In this document: piece after piece, positions 8,979 through 17,492 of the stretch | Layout: the number at the start of each line of letters is the position of its first letter | Numbering within the stretch: the first letter of the stretch is position 1 | Assembly: GCF_000242895.2 (NCBI RefSeq) | Contig: NC_021171.1 | Span: 2,638,001 to 2,702,000 of the forward strand | From: Bacillus sp. 1NLA3E | GTDB lineage: Bacteria > Bacillota > Bacilli > Bacillales > Cytobacillaceae | DNA length: 64,000 nt | Direction of reading: 5' to 3' | Program-made: the position numbers and the translations under genes | Notes under the pieces: generated by a model | Databases searched by the model: none | What the model was told of the DNA's origin: nothing | The model's input: only the letters and a program-made list of their open reading frames with translations

Positions 8979-10007
8979 CTAGTTATTAACCTCTTTCAAA
9001 TTATTTGTGAAGTTCATTACATAGTTCTTTAATGCCGACATTTTAAGTTCAATAAATGGTTGGGCGATTGCTTTAATTACATTACTTGAAAGGATCGTAA
9101 TAATTAGTAATGAAAGGAAAATAAGCACGAAAACTTGCCCTGGTTCATTTAATAATTCTTCTAATCCGCTATTTCTAAAATATTTAATAAAAAAGCCATG
9201 TAAAAGGTAAACATATAAAGATCTCGTTCCCCATTTTGTGAAAAAGAAATTTTTTCTTGGAACAAATGCAAAAAATCCAAGCGTTGTGAGTAAAGTTAAC
9301 ATATAAACTCCTAAGCGAACGATTCCGCCATTAATACCAGAAACATGAAAATCAATATAAGGCTTTGATCCAAAAAACCATTTATAATTAAATTCAGGTA
9401 GTATATAAAATGCTAATAATATCGAAAGTAGAATGATTAACGATATGAGTTTGATTTTAATATCTCGTATTTTCAGAAAGTGTTCTCTTTTCAAATAAAA
9501 ACCCAGTAAATACAATGGGAAAAATACAAGTGTTCTTGATAGGCTTAAATAATCGTTTATTCCATTAAAATAACCGACTACTACCCCCAAACAAACTGAT
9601 AGCAAAAGTCCATATCTGGCTTTCCATTTCGTAAATAGAAAAAGCATAATATTCCAGCAAAATAAACTCACCAAAAACCATAATGACCATTCTGGGACCA
9701 AGGGATCAATTTTGATTTCATCTTTTTCATGAATAAAATAATAATAGAATGAATAAATTCCTTGAAAGATTAAATAAGGCCCAATCAGCTTTTTTGTTAT
9801 TTTTAATAAATAACCCTTTTGTCTAAATCCTTTGGCAAAGTACCCGGAAATTAATATAAATGCTGGCATATGAAATAGATAAATCGTGGTATACAAAGCA
9901 AAAATGAATTTGTTTTCCTGAATGTATGATTGAAGTAGGTGACCGAACACCATTAGAAAAATTAATAAAACCTTCGCGTTGTCATAGTAGGCTTCCCTAG
10001 TTTTCAT
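8979..10007 (-). CDS. acyltransferase family 3 membrane protein
   Basis: 342 residues from ATG 10007 (AGGAAGG upstream; an in-frame TTG at 10028 abuts the GGAGG and is unlikely). The protein begins MKTREAYYDNAKVLLIFLMV with the family His at FGHLLQ, followed by about ten transmembrane helices. It resembles the fucose 4-O-acetylase/OatA membrane domain that moves acyl groups from the cytoplasm to a surface carbohydrate. There is no fused SGNH domain; the separate SGNH gene directly downstream may supply it. The substrate is unknown. Confidence 0.85.
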   Translation of the reverse strand: MKTREAYYDNAKVLLIFLMVFGHLLQSYIQENKFIFALYTTIYLFHMPAFILISGYFAKGFRQKGYLLKITKKLIGPYLIFQGIYSFYYYFIHEKDEIKIDPLVPEWSLWFLVSLFCWNIMLFLFTKWKARYGLLLSVCLGVVVGYFNGINDYLSLSRTLVFFPLYLLGFYLKREHFLKIRDIKIKLISLIILLSILLAFYILPEFNYKWFFGSKPYIDFHVSGINGGIVRLGVYMLTLLTTLGFFAFVPRKNFFFTKWGTRSLYVYLLHGFFIKYFRNSGLEELLNEPGQVFVLIFLSLLIITILSSNVIKAIAQPFIELKMSALKNYVMNFTNNLKEVNN

Positions 10008-10154
10008 GGAACCTTCCTGAACCTCCAAAATTCAAATTTTCACAACTATATTGTCTTGTTCTTTAAGGAACAATAGGTAGTTGGTTTGGTAAAACTATTA
10101 TATTATTTACCTTTTTTTATTTTTTTTCAAGTTAAAATAACTACATATTAACAA

Positions 10155-10196
10155 AACAGCCTCGCACTAATGATTAGTGCGAGGCTGTTATTTTTA
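10155..10196. terminator. htpG terminator
   Basis: 17-bp near-perfect palindrome AACAGCCTCGCACTAAT with its complement, then T-rich sequence, located immediately after the htpG stop at 10199 on the minus strand. Confidence 0.8.
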
Positions 10197-10198
10197 TA

Positions 10199-12079
10199 CT
10201 AGGCCATTAATTTGCAAATATCATTTGTAAATTCAACTGGATCGTTGATTGGTAACCCTTCGATTAACAATGCTTGATTGTACAAAAGCTTAGTATAAAG
10301 ATCTAATTTAGTCTTATCGCTTGCAAACGCATCTTTTAAGGAAAGGAATACCTCATGATTTTTATTAATTTCCAATACCTTGTCTGCTTTGACGTTTTGG
10401 TTATCAGGCATTGCACTTAGGACTTTTTCCATTTCGATTGTGATTTCACCGTCTGTTGATAAACAAACAGGATGAGACTTTAATCGTTTGGAAATTCTTA
10501 CATCCTTTACCTTTTCTGCTAAAATGGCTTTCATATAGTCAAAAAGTTCTTTGTTTTCCTTCTCTTCCGACTCGGAGTTTGTTTGATTTTCATCTACTTC
10601 AATCCCGAGGTCACCACTTGATATTGATTTGAATTCTTTGTCTTTATAATTGATTAGCATTCTGATGGCAAACTCATCAATTTCATCGGTAAAGTATAAT
10701 ATTTCATAACCCTTTTCCGAAACAAATTCAGTCTGTGGCAACTTTTCAATTCTTTCATTCGATTCCCCAGAAGCATAATAAATATATTTTTGATCTTCAG
10801 GCATTCTTGTAACATATTCATCCAAACTAACAAGTTTCTTTTCTTTAGAGGAGTAGAACATCAAAAGGTCCTGCAATAATTCCTTTTCGGCACCAAAATC
10901 ACTATATACACCATATTTTAATTGTCTGCCAAAGGAATGGTAAAATTCCTCATACTTTTCTCTTTCATTTTTCATTAAACCTTGCAATTCACTCTTAATT
11001 TTTTTGTTGATGTTTTTTGCGATTAACTTCAATTGACGATCATGTTGTAGCATCTCTCTAGAAATGTTTAATGATAAATCCTCCGAATCGACCATTCCTT
11101 TGACAAAGCTAAAATAGTCTGGAAGTAAGTCTGCACATTTGTTCATGATCAATACGCCATTTGAATATAGCTCTAAGCCCTTTTCAAATTCCTTTGAATA
11201 GTAATCAAATGGAATTTTTTCAGGGATATACAATATGGCATTATATCTTATTGTTCCATCCACACTGATATGTAAATGTTTGATAGGTTTGTCAAAACCG
11301 TATCGTTTTTCGATATAAAATTTATCGTAATCGTCTGCTGTTAGCTCATTTTTATTCTTTTTCCAAATAGGAACCATACTATTGATAATTTGTTCTTCGG
11401 AATAATCTTCAAATTCATTTTCGCTACCTTCTTTAGGCCTTTTTCCAGTTACATCCATCTTGATTGGATAGCGAATAAAGTCAGAGTATTTTTTGATGAT
11501 CGATTTTAAGTGATACTCTTCAAGATACTCTTCATAGTTATCATCTTCTGTGTTCTCTTTTATTTTAAGGATAATCTCAGTTCCTACTGACTCTTTCTCA
11601 TATGGCTCAATTGTATATCCTTCTGCACCAGTTGACTCCCACTTATATCCTTGATCGCTGCCTACTGCTTTACTGATTACTGTAACATCGTCTGCCACCA
11701 TAAAAGCTGCATAAAATCCTACGCCGAACTGACCAATGATATCATATCCATCTTTTAATTCATTTTCTTTTTTAAAGGCTAATGAACCACTTTTGGCGAT
11801 AATTCCAAGGTTATTTTCCAGCTCTTCCTCGGTCATTCCAATTCCAGTATCAATGATTTTCAAAGTCCGATTTTCTTTGTCGGCAACTACTTTTATGTAA
11901 TAACTGTCTTTGCTAAAACTTAGCGTATCGTCCGTTAATGCTTTGTAGTAAATTTTATCAATCGCATCACTAGCGTTAGAGATGAGCTCCCTCAGAAATA
12001 CTTCACGATGAGTATAAATTGAATTAATCATCATTTCTAGTAACCGTTTAGATTCTGCTTGAAACTGTTTTTTTGCCAT
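10199..12079 (-). CDS. htpG: molecular chaperone HtpG (Hsp90)
   Basis: 626 residues from ATG 12079 (GAAAGGAG upstream). The N-terminal GHKL ATPase domain has [30 protein letters not shown] and [13 protein letters not shown]; the middle domain has the [20 protein letters not shown] and SREMLQ segments; the C-terminal dimerisation domain is complete. This matches bacterial Hsp90 of normal length. It is a single gene with its own terminator, and the leader carries a perfect CIRCE operator, pointing to HrcA control (class I heat shock). In B. subtilis htpG is not in the HrcA regulon, so the arrangement differs from that model. Confidence 0.96.
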   Translation of the reverse strand: MAKKQFQAESKRLLEMMINSIYTHREVFLRELISNASDAIDKIYYKALTDDTLSFSKDSYYIKVVADKENRTLKIIDTGIGMTEEELENNLGIIAKSGSLAFKKENELKDGYDIIGQFGVGFYAAFMVADDVTVISKAVGSDQGYKWESTGAEGYTIEPYEKESVGTEIILKIKENTEDDNYEEYLEEYHLKSIIKKYSDFIRYPIKMDVTGKRPKEGSENEFEDYSEEQIINSMVPIWKKNKNELTADDYDKFYIEKRYGFDKPIKHLHISVDGTIRYNAILYIPEKIPFDYYSKEFEKGLELYSNGVLIMNKCADLLPDYFSFVKGMVDSEDLSLNISREMLQHDRQLKLIAKNINKKIKSELQGLMKNEREKYEEFYHSFGRQLKYGVYSDFGAEKELLQDLLMFYSSKEKKLVSLDEYVTRMPEDQKYIYYASGESNERIEKLPQTEFVSEKGYEILYFTDEIDEFAIRMLINYKDKEFKSISSGDLGIEVDENQTNSESEEKENKELFDYMKAILAEKVKDVRISKRLKSHPVCLSTDGEITIEMEKVLSAMPDNQNVKADKVLEINKNHEVFLSLKDAFASDKTKLDLYTKLLYNQALLIEGLPINDPVEFTNDICKLMA

Positions 12080-12172
12080 TATTATTTCTCCTTTCATTTT
12101 TAGAACTACGTGAACACCCATTCAATTAGTATAAAGGAAAATAGATGATTTTAAAAACTAGACATCTTACAA

Positions 12173-12199
12173 TTAGCACTCTATCCTATCGAGTGCTAA
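12173..12199 (-). promoter_or_regulatory. CIRCE operator (HrcA binding site)
   Basis: TTAGCACTC-N9-GAGTGCTAA matches the CIRCE consensus at all 18 arm positions. It lies about 94 bp upstream of the htpG start and just downstream of a predicted SigA -10 box, where HrcA would block transcription start. Confidence 0.95.
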
Positions 12200-12211
12200 T
12201 CCGATATACAT

Positions 12212-12241
12212 TTAATATCACACTCTCTATTTTCATGTCAA
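12212..12241 (-). promoter_or_regulatory. htpG: predicted SigA promoter of htpG
   Basis: On the minus strand TTGACA (12236-12241) and TATTAA (12212-12217) are separated by 18 bp, and the CIRCE begins 12 bp after the -10. Fits a HrcA-repressed SigA promoter. Confidence 0.65.
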
Positions 12242-12302
12242 TATGTTGTTATTAAAAAAGGCTATTTCCGTAAATTTTGTTTGCCATTTTTCAAAGAGAA
12301 GT

Positions 12303-12380
12303 GTTGTTGATTTCCGCTCCGGGATGCTCGCTTTCCGCGGAGCGGGCGGTGAGCATCCTCGGCGCTTTCCACAAAAACAA
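12303..12380 (-). repeat. partial copy of the GC-rich 177-bp repeat
   Basis: Contains the GTTGATTTCCGCTCC end, the CGCTTTCCGCGGAGCGGGCGGTG core and GCATCCTCGGCGC, then breaks off. It is a degenerate, truncated copy of the repeat seen full length at 46961, 60663 and 62583. Confidence 0.8.
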
Positions 12381-12394
12381 TAGAGCCTAAAATA

Positions 12395-12441
12395 AAAAGG
12401 AGATTAGTTATCATCATAGGATGATCTCCAATCTCCTTTTA
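12395..12441. terminator. terminator of MFS exporter gene
   Basis: AAAAGGAGATT...AATCTCCTTTTA stem with an inner ATCATC/GATGAT pairing, 19 bp past the exporter stop at 12460. Confidence 0.75.
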
Positions 12442-12459
12442 TTGACACTTTGTTAGTGA

Positions 12460-14010
12460 TTAGTTTTCTGCTAATTTCCGAGAATTCTCTTGACCGGTAG
12501 TTCTTTCTACCGAATCTTCTTCCGCTCTTTTTGCCCGTTTGATGAACAATGCAAGAACTAGTGCCAGGAGTGCAATAAATACTGTTACAAAGAAAGCATC
12601 ATTAATTCCTTCTAGCATGGCTTTCATGGTAATTTGTTCTTTTATTTGAGCGAGCATTTCAGGTGTTGGCGCCACTCCAGCAGCTGCTGCCTTCTCAGTC
12701 GCCTTCTTCATCATACCTGCTGCAATTTCAGTAGCATGTGTTTTTGCACGATTTGACATGATTGTGATTAATAATGCAGTACCAATAGCTCCAGATACTT
12801 GTGACATTGTATTATTCATCGCAGTACCGTGTGGATAGAAGCGAGCTGGTAACTGGTTTAAGCCATTTGTGGTTACTGGCATATTTACCATGGACATACC
12901 AAACATACGAACAGAATATAAAATAATTAAATTTGTATAGGTAGTGTCAAGTGTTAATTTACTGAAATAATAGCTAGTTACAGCCGTAATAGTTAAGCCA
13001 ACAATGGCTAACATACGTCCACCAAACTTATCAAATAATTTACCGGTAATCGGCATCATAATCGCCATTAAAATCGCACCCGGTAACATCATTAAGCCAG
13101 CATCTAGTGGAGAAATACCGCGAACAGTTTGAACATATATTGGTGTTAATAACATCCCCGAAAACATCGCCATGGTAACAACCATGGAAATAACGGATGA
13201 TAAAGCAAACATTGGGTATTTATAGATCCTGAAGTTAAGCATTGGTTTTTCCTGCTTTAATTGACGTAAAATAAACCAAACTAGTGAAATGAAACCAATA
13301 GAAAGCGTCAAGTATACTTCAGGACTATCCCAGCCTTTTTTACCTGCAGAACTAAATCCATACAACAAGCCGCCAAAACCTAAGCTGGATAAAAGGACCG
13401 AAAAGAAATCAAGTCGCAGGTCAATTTTATCTTTTTTGTCTTTTAGTAAGAAAAAGCCAATTAAGAAAATGATTATGGCAAAAGGCGTTACAAAGTGAAA
13501 TAGCATTCTCCAGTCATAATGTTCAATAATCCAACCAGATAAAGTCGGTCCAATTGCTGGTGCAAACATTAAAACTAACCCAAATACCCCCATTGCAGCT
13601 CCCCTTTTCTCAACCGGGAAGCTGGTCAACATGACATTCATTAATAACGGCATCAAGATAGCTGATGCTGAAGCTTGAAGCATCCGACCCGCTAATAGAA
13701 TCGGAAATATGTGTGCAATTCCAGCAACAAGGCTCCCTAGTGTAAATAAAGCCATTGCTGCTAAGAACAGATTCCGAACAGAAAATTTTTGAATTAAGAA
13801 TGCAGTAGTTGGAATCAGTATCCCATTTACTAACATAAAGCCTGTAGTCAGCCACTGTACTGTAGATGCTTCAATGTTTAAGTCCTTCATTATCGATGGT
13901 AAGGCGATATTTAATAACGTATTGTTTAAAAAAGCAATAAAAGCTCCGAATATCAAGACCGCAATCACTCCGTATGGTGGGCGATCAGTCTTTTTTATGG
14001 AATGGTTCAT
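12460..14010 (-). CDS. DHA2-family MFS multidrug exporter (EmrB/QacA type)
   Basis: 516 residues from ATG 14010 (AGGGGGA upstream; the first in-frame ATG six codons earlier lacks an RBS). About 14 predicted transmembrane helices. Motif C-like APAIGPTLSGWIIEHYDWR and LNNTLLNIALPSIMKDL in TM1 are typical of the drug:H+ antiporter-2 family. A long cytoplasmic or extracellular loop near residues 420-450 precedes the last helix. It is divergently transcribed from a TetR-family gene with a palindromic candidate operator between them, so it is probably a regulated efflux pump. The substrate is unknown. Confidence 0.9.
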   Translation of the reverse strand: MNHSIKKTDRPPYGVIAVLIFGAFIAFLNNTLLNIALPSIMKDLNIEASTVQWLTTGFMLVNGILIPTTAFLIQKFSVRNLFLAAMALFTLGSLVAGIAHIFPILLAGRMLQASASAILMPLLMNVMLTSFPVEKRGAAMGVFGLVLMFAPAIGPTLSGWIIEHYDWRMLFHFVTPFAIIIFLIGFFLLKDKKDKIDLRLDFFSVLLSSLGFGGLLYGFSSAGKKGWDSPEVYLTLSIGFISLVWFILRQLKQEKPMLNFRIYKYPMFALSSVISMVVTMAMFSGMLLTPIYVQTVRGISPLDAGLMMLPGAILMAIMMPITGKLFDKFGGRMLAIVGLTITAVTSYYFSKLTLDTTYTNLIILYSVRMFGMSMVNMPVTTNGLNQLPARFYPHGTAMNNTMSQVSGAIGTALLITIMSNRAKTHATEIAAGMMKKATEKAAAAGVAPTPEMLAQIKEQITMKAMLEGINDAFFVTVFIALLALVLALFIKRAKRAEEDSVERTTGQENSRKLAEN

Positions 14011-14046
14011 TGTTTTCCCCCTAGACATTTAGTTCATTGTTTTATA

Positions 14047-14062
14047 CTATCGGTTCAGATAG
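14047..14062. promoter_or_regulatory. candidate TetR-family operator
   Basis: CTATC-N6-GATAG inverted repeat 37 bp upstream of the exporter ATG, in the intergenic region shared with the TetR-type gene. Position and symmetry fit a repressor site; the assignment is inference. Confidence 0.45.
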
Positions 14063-14196
14063 AAATATATCATATAACATCAGTTCAATTTTTGCAATCA
14101 AAATATATCCTGATATTTACTAGGATTTGTTTATTAATCAAAAATCATGTACTATGATTTTTGTACACACAGTCTATTATGATTATAGGTGATGAT

Positions 14197-15096
14197 ATGA
14201 AAGACAGGAAACAGCATGTCATAAAAATGGCCCATCAGTTATTTATCGAAAAAGGATTTCAAGCCACATCCATTCAGGATATTTTAGACTATAGTAGGAT
14301 ATCTAAAGGAACCTTTTATAATTATTTTTCATCAAAGAATGAATTATTAATTGCCCTTTTTAAAACGATATACAAGAAACTGGAACTGGATCGTAACGAA
14401 TTACTGATTGGCCAAGATTCTGCTAACATTGACATTTTCATTACACAAATTGAATTACAAATGAAAACGAATAGAGCAAATAAATTGTTTTCACTCTTTG
14501 AAGAAGTAAACTTCTCAAATGATGTGGAACTAAAACAATTCATAAAATTAGGTAACTTAAGCATGTTACGTTGGGTATACAATCGGTTTACTGACATCTT
14601 CGACGATAGTACGAAACCATATTTGTTGGATTGTGCCATTATGTTTATGGGGCTCTTACAGTACAACCTTAAATATTATGCATTGGGTCATGAATCAAAT
14701 GCCAGCATCCACCAGGTAGTCCGTTATAGTGTTGACCGTGTTGTCAAGATGGTTGACGAAGTAACAAAATCTAGAGTTCAATTAATTGAACCTGAGGTAT
14801 TAGAGAGTTGGTTTCCTGACTGTAAAAAAAACGATCAAGAATTTCAGCAAAAGCTTCATCAGGCTGTATTTTCATTAAAAAAGGCTTTAAGTACTTGTGA
14901 AGACCCAACAAAGTACACTGAGTTGCTAGACTTTGTTCAGGATGAACTATTGCACTCAAAGGACCCTCGAGTATTTTTGATTGAAAGTGCTCTTTTATCT
15001 TTGAAAACAAGTAACGAAATTTTTAGTTTTGAAGAACTCCAAAAGCTTGATCAACTGATTTCAGAACATTTTAATCAACAAGTGGAAAAATCCTAG
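14197..15096 (+). CDS. TetR/AcrR family transcriptional regulator
   Basis: 299 residues from ATG 14197 (GGTGATGAT precedes). The N-terminal HTH is clear: KMAHQLFIEKGFQATSIQDI followed by SRISKGTFYNYFSSKNELLI. The protein is longer than the usual 190-220 residues of the family; the extra C-terminal about 90 residues are predicted helical (FQQKLHQAVFSLKKALS), with no recognised domain. It is divergent from the DHA2 exporter and most probably its local repressor. Confidence 0.9.
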   Translation: MKDRKQHVIKMAHQLFIEKGFQATSIQDILDYSRISKGTFYNYFSSKNELLIALFKTIYKKLELDRNELLIGQDSANIDIFITQIELQMKTNRANKLFSLFEEVNFSNDVELKQFIKLGNLSMLRWVYNRFTDIFDDSTKPYLLDCAIMFMGLLQYNLKYYALGHESNASIHQVVRYSVDRVVKMVDEVTKSRVQLIEPEVLESWFPDCKKNDQEFQQKLHQAVFSLKKALSTCEDPTKYTELLDFVQDELLHSKDPRVFLIESALLSLKTSNEIFSFEELQKLDQLISEHFNQQVEKS

Positions 15097-15311
15097 AGGC
15101 ACCTTTGTCTCCTAAATTTGAATAATAAAGACAGCCACCTGTAGTGACATTGGTGCTATTTTCACCCGAGCACCAGGATAGTGATGATAAATAATTGTTA
15201 TTTATCATTCTAGATAGCAAGAAAATAAAAGCTAATCCACGGATTGAAATTATCCCCTGGATTTGTTATAATAAAGTGGTTTTAACATTAACGAGGGGGA
15301 ACATTATTTTT

Positions 15312-15764
15312 ATGTCAGTCGAAGTAGGCAGCAAGGTCCAAGGTAAAGTAACAGGCATCACCAATTTTGGAGCATTCGTAGAATTACCAGGAGGCGCAAC
15401 AGGTCTTGTGCATATCAGTGAGGTTGCGGATAGCTATGTAAAAGATGTTAATGACCATCTCAAAGTAGGCGACCAGATTGAAGTAAAAGTGATTAGTGAA
15501 AAAGAGGGAAAAATAGCCTTGTCTATTAAGAAGGCTATAGATAGACCCGAAGGACAAAGCACTTCTTATTCGCAACGCCCAGCAAGACAGGGAAGACCAG
15601 ATAGTCGTTCAAAAGACTTCCGTGGTTCAAAAAGCAATTTCAAACCAAAAGAAAATTTCGAAGATAAAATGGCCAAGTTTTTAAAGGCTAGCGAAGAGAA
15701 TTTATCTACCCTCAAACGTAGCACTGAAACAAAACGAGGCGGTAGAGGCGGAAGACGCGGGTAA
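15312..15764 (+). CDS. S1 RNA-binding domain protein (YabR-like)
   Basis: 150 residues from ATG 15312 behind AGGGGG. Residues about 5-75 are one S1/OB domain with GKVTGITNFGAFVELPGG and GLVHISEVADSYVKDVNDHL, nearly the B. subtilis YabR sequence as I remember it. The C-terminal half is basic and low-complexity, ending in RGGRGGRRG, which suggests non-specific RNA binding. The neighbours differ from the divIC context of yabR, so it may be a paralogue. It is followed by two terminators. Confidence 0.85.
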   Translation: MSVEVGSKVQGKVTGITNFGAFVELPGGATGLVHISEVADSYVKDVNDHLKVGDQIEVKVISEKEGKIALSIKKAIDRPEGQSTSYSQRPARQGRPDSRSKDFRGSKSNFKPKENFEDKMAKFLKASEENLSTLKRSTETKRGGRGGRRG

Positions 15765-15780
15765 CCTGCCGCGTTTTTTC
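15755..15780 (+). terminator. terminator overlapping the 3' end of the S1 gene
   Basis: ACGCGG-N8-CCGCGT followed by TTTTT; the left arm lies within the last codons of the S1-domain gene. Confidence 0.75.
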
Positions 15781-15800
15781 AAAATTTCATCATAGAGATT

Positions 15801-15837
15801 AAGGCAAGCCTGCATTAACAAGGCTTGCCTTCTATTT
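15801..15837. terminator. second hairpin terminator
   Basis: AAGGCAAGCC...GGCTTGCCTT perfect 10-bp stem, with a T-rich 3' side, between the S1 gene and the convergent nitronate monooxygenase gene. Confidence 0.7.
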
Positions 15838-16051
15838 TGGAGATTAATTCAACTTAGCAAGACAAAAGCTTCTTACTGGGTGTTAACATAATATTATTAT
15901 TGTCATCCTTTTATTTTTGTATCCCGTAAAAATTCCTGCTAGCACTTCTTTTTCCATCCTATAATCTACCTTCTTAGACAGCCGCTCGCTCCAATTCACT
16001 TCTTTATCAACAGTTTGCAAATAATCAACACCGAGCTTTAACTCGGCCTTT

Positions 16052-17128
16052 TTATAAGTTTTTTTCAACTTCTTTTGCCTCAGCAATAATTTGGTTCATT
16101 AACTCTTCAACAGACAGATTTTTAGCCAAACTTGCACTTTGGCCTGCCCATAATGACATATATTCTGGGTTGTTTTGCATTGAAGCAGCCTTTCTAATCG
16201 TGCTTGTTAATGTATTTTGAATCGGAAAATCTGGCAGTGTCACTTCATGTTCCTGGAGATGGGAATAGAATTTGTTTTTTATCCCCCTAGCCCATTTTCC
16301 AGAATACACTCGAGTTAAAACTGTTTGATCTCCCTTAGATTTAAGAATGGCTTGTTTGTGGGCATTGTGAGCGCCACTTTCCAAACAGGTTAAGAATGCC
16401 GTTCCCATCTGTACTCCCGATGCTCCTAAACAAATCGATGCCCTTAATCCTTTACCATCCATAATTCCTCCTGCAGCCAATATTGGAATATTCACCTCTG
16501 CCACTACTTGTGGAATGAGTGATATTAATCCAATTGAACTATCTTGAGGGTTGCCTACAAATGTTCCGCGGTGTCCACCCGCCTCACTTCCTTGAACGAC
16601 AATGATATCCATTCCGACATCTTCTATAATTTTGGCTTCTCTAGCTGTTGTTGCTGTTCCTATTAAAGTGATTTGATGTTTTTTTAACTCTTTTATAACT
16701 TCCTTAGAAGGAACCCCAAAAGTAAAGGAACATACTGGGACTCCTTCTTCTATTACAACTCTTAGTTGTTCATGAAAAGTCTCCCATTCATTTTTAACAA
16801 TGGGAAGTTTATAGGAAATGTTTTTTAAATTTAGCTGTTCTTTAATGGGTTGTAACAATTGGTTTGCTTTTAAAATAGCACTCTCTGAAACATTAAATTC
16901 GCTGGGAATAAATAGGTTTATCCCAAAATTTTTCTTGGTTAATTGCTTAACTTCCCTTATTTGATCACGAATTTGGCTGGAACTCATATATCCAGCACCA
17001 ATCATTCCTAGACCACCTGCATTTGATACGGATGATACTAGACTTGAAGTCGTGATCCCTCCAGCCATAGGTGCCTGAATAATTGGATGTTCAATTTGCA
17101 GGAGTTTTGTCATTTTACTTTGCATCAT
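16052..17128 (-). CDS. nitronate monooxygenase / FMN-dependent NAD(P)H oxidoreductase
   Basis: 358 residues, TIM-barrel NPD/FabK-like flavoprotein. IEHPIIQAPMAGGITTS at the start, VVQGSEAGGHRGTF (the His is the catalytic base in nitronate monooxygenases), PILAAGGIMDGKGLRA and LGASGVQMGTAFL (FMN phosphate site) are all visible. The GGAGG RBS lies 7 nt before ATG 17128. The family oxidises alkyl nitronates; FabK-type enoyl reductases are related but usually shorter and sit in fab operons, which this does not. Single-gene unit. Confidence 0.9.
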   Translation of the reverse strand: MMQSKMTKLLQIEHPIIQAPMAGGITTSSLVSSVSNAGGLGMIGAGYMSSSQIRDQIREVKQLTKKNFGINLFIPSEFNVSESAILKANQLLQPIKEQLNLKNISYKLPIVKNEWETFHEQLRVVIEEGVPVCSFTFGVPSKEVIKELKKHQITLIGTATTAREAKIIEDVGMDIIVVQGSEAGGHRGTFVGNPQDSSIGLISLIPQVVAEVNIPILAAGGIMDGKGLRASICLGASGVQMGTAFLTCLESGAHNAHKQAILKSKGDQTVLTRVYSGKWARGIKNKFYSHLQEHEVTLPDFPIQNTLTSTIRKAASMQNNPEYMSLWAGQSASLAKNLSVEELMNQIIAEAKEVEKNL

Positions 17129-17492
17129 AAATCGCCTCCACGGATTTGTACATTCCTACACTTTCATCTTTACATAGGGAAAATCCTTTTTTAAAATGCC
17201 TTTTTTAATTTACATTGTTGATTTTAAAACTTTTTCTGCCAATACCCACTCTTTTGGCAACGATGGTGTCTCTTTGTTTATCTTTTGGCTCACCGAACTT
17301 ATTGACAATCAACTTCCACCGATAAACTGTAATAAAGCCGTAACAACTGCATGGGTTGAGTGTGACTATATCACAGAGATCGAACGTGTTAAAAAACGAT
17401 AATAATGTTAAGAGAAAGCATATCCTTCTTCCTTTTTCGATTATCAGCTTTGACGTTGACAAGGATCTATATTTGATTCGGAGGGAATTTAA
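17129..17492. other. intergenic control region of the FAD/Fe-S oxidoreductase
   Basis: 364 bp without a supportable gene. Two overlapping opposite-strand frames exist but lack ribosome binding sites and known domains. The region holds the Crp/Fnr-like palindrome described separately and the GGAGGG RBS of the downstream gene. Confidence 0.5.
17361..17403 (+). promoter_or_regulatory. Crp/Fnr-like palindrome with downstream -10 box
   Basis: TGTGACTATATCACA (17361-17375) is a perfect inverted repeat of TGTGA and TCACA half-sites with a 5-bp spacer (the usual Crp/Fnr spacer is 6). A GATAAT -10-like box at 17398-17403 would put the start near 17410 and the palindrome centre near -42, the class II activator position. 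A Crp/Fnr-family gene lies just past the target gene. Inference. Confidence 0.4.

Noticed and set aside
15883-16086. 67-residue minus-strand frame overlapping the nitronate monooxygenase 3' end
   Set aside because: It starts inside the upstream gene, has no RBS and no recognisable domain, and the region contains a short CCGAG/CTCGG hairpin; probably noncoding.
17196-17462. Two overlapping opposite-strand frames in the dehydrogenase promoter region
   Set aside because: No ribosome binding sites or known domains; composition looks like intergenic DNA with a Crp/Fnr-like site.
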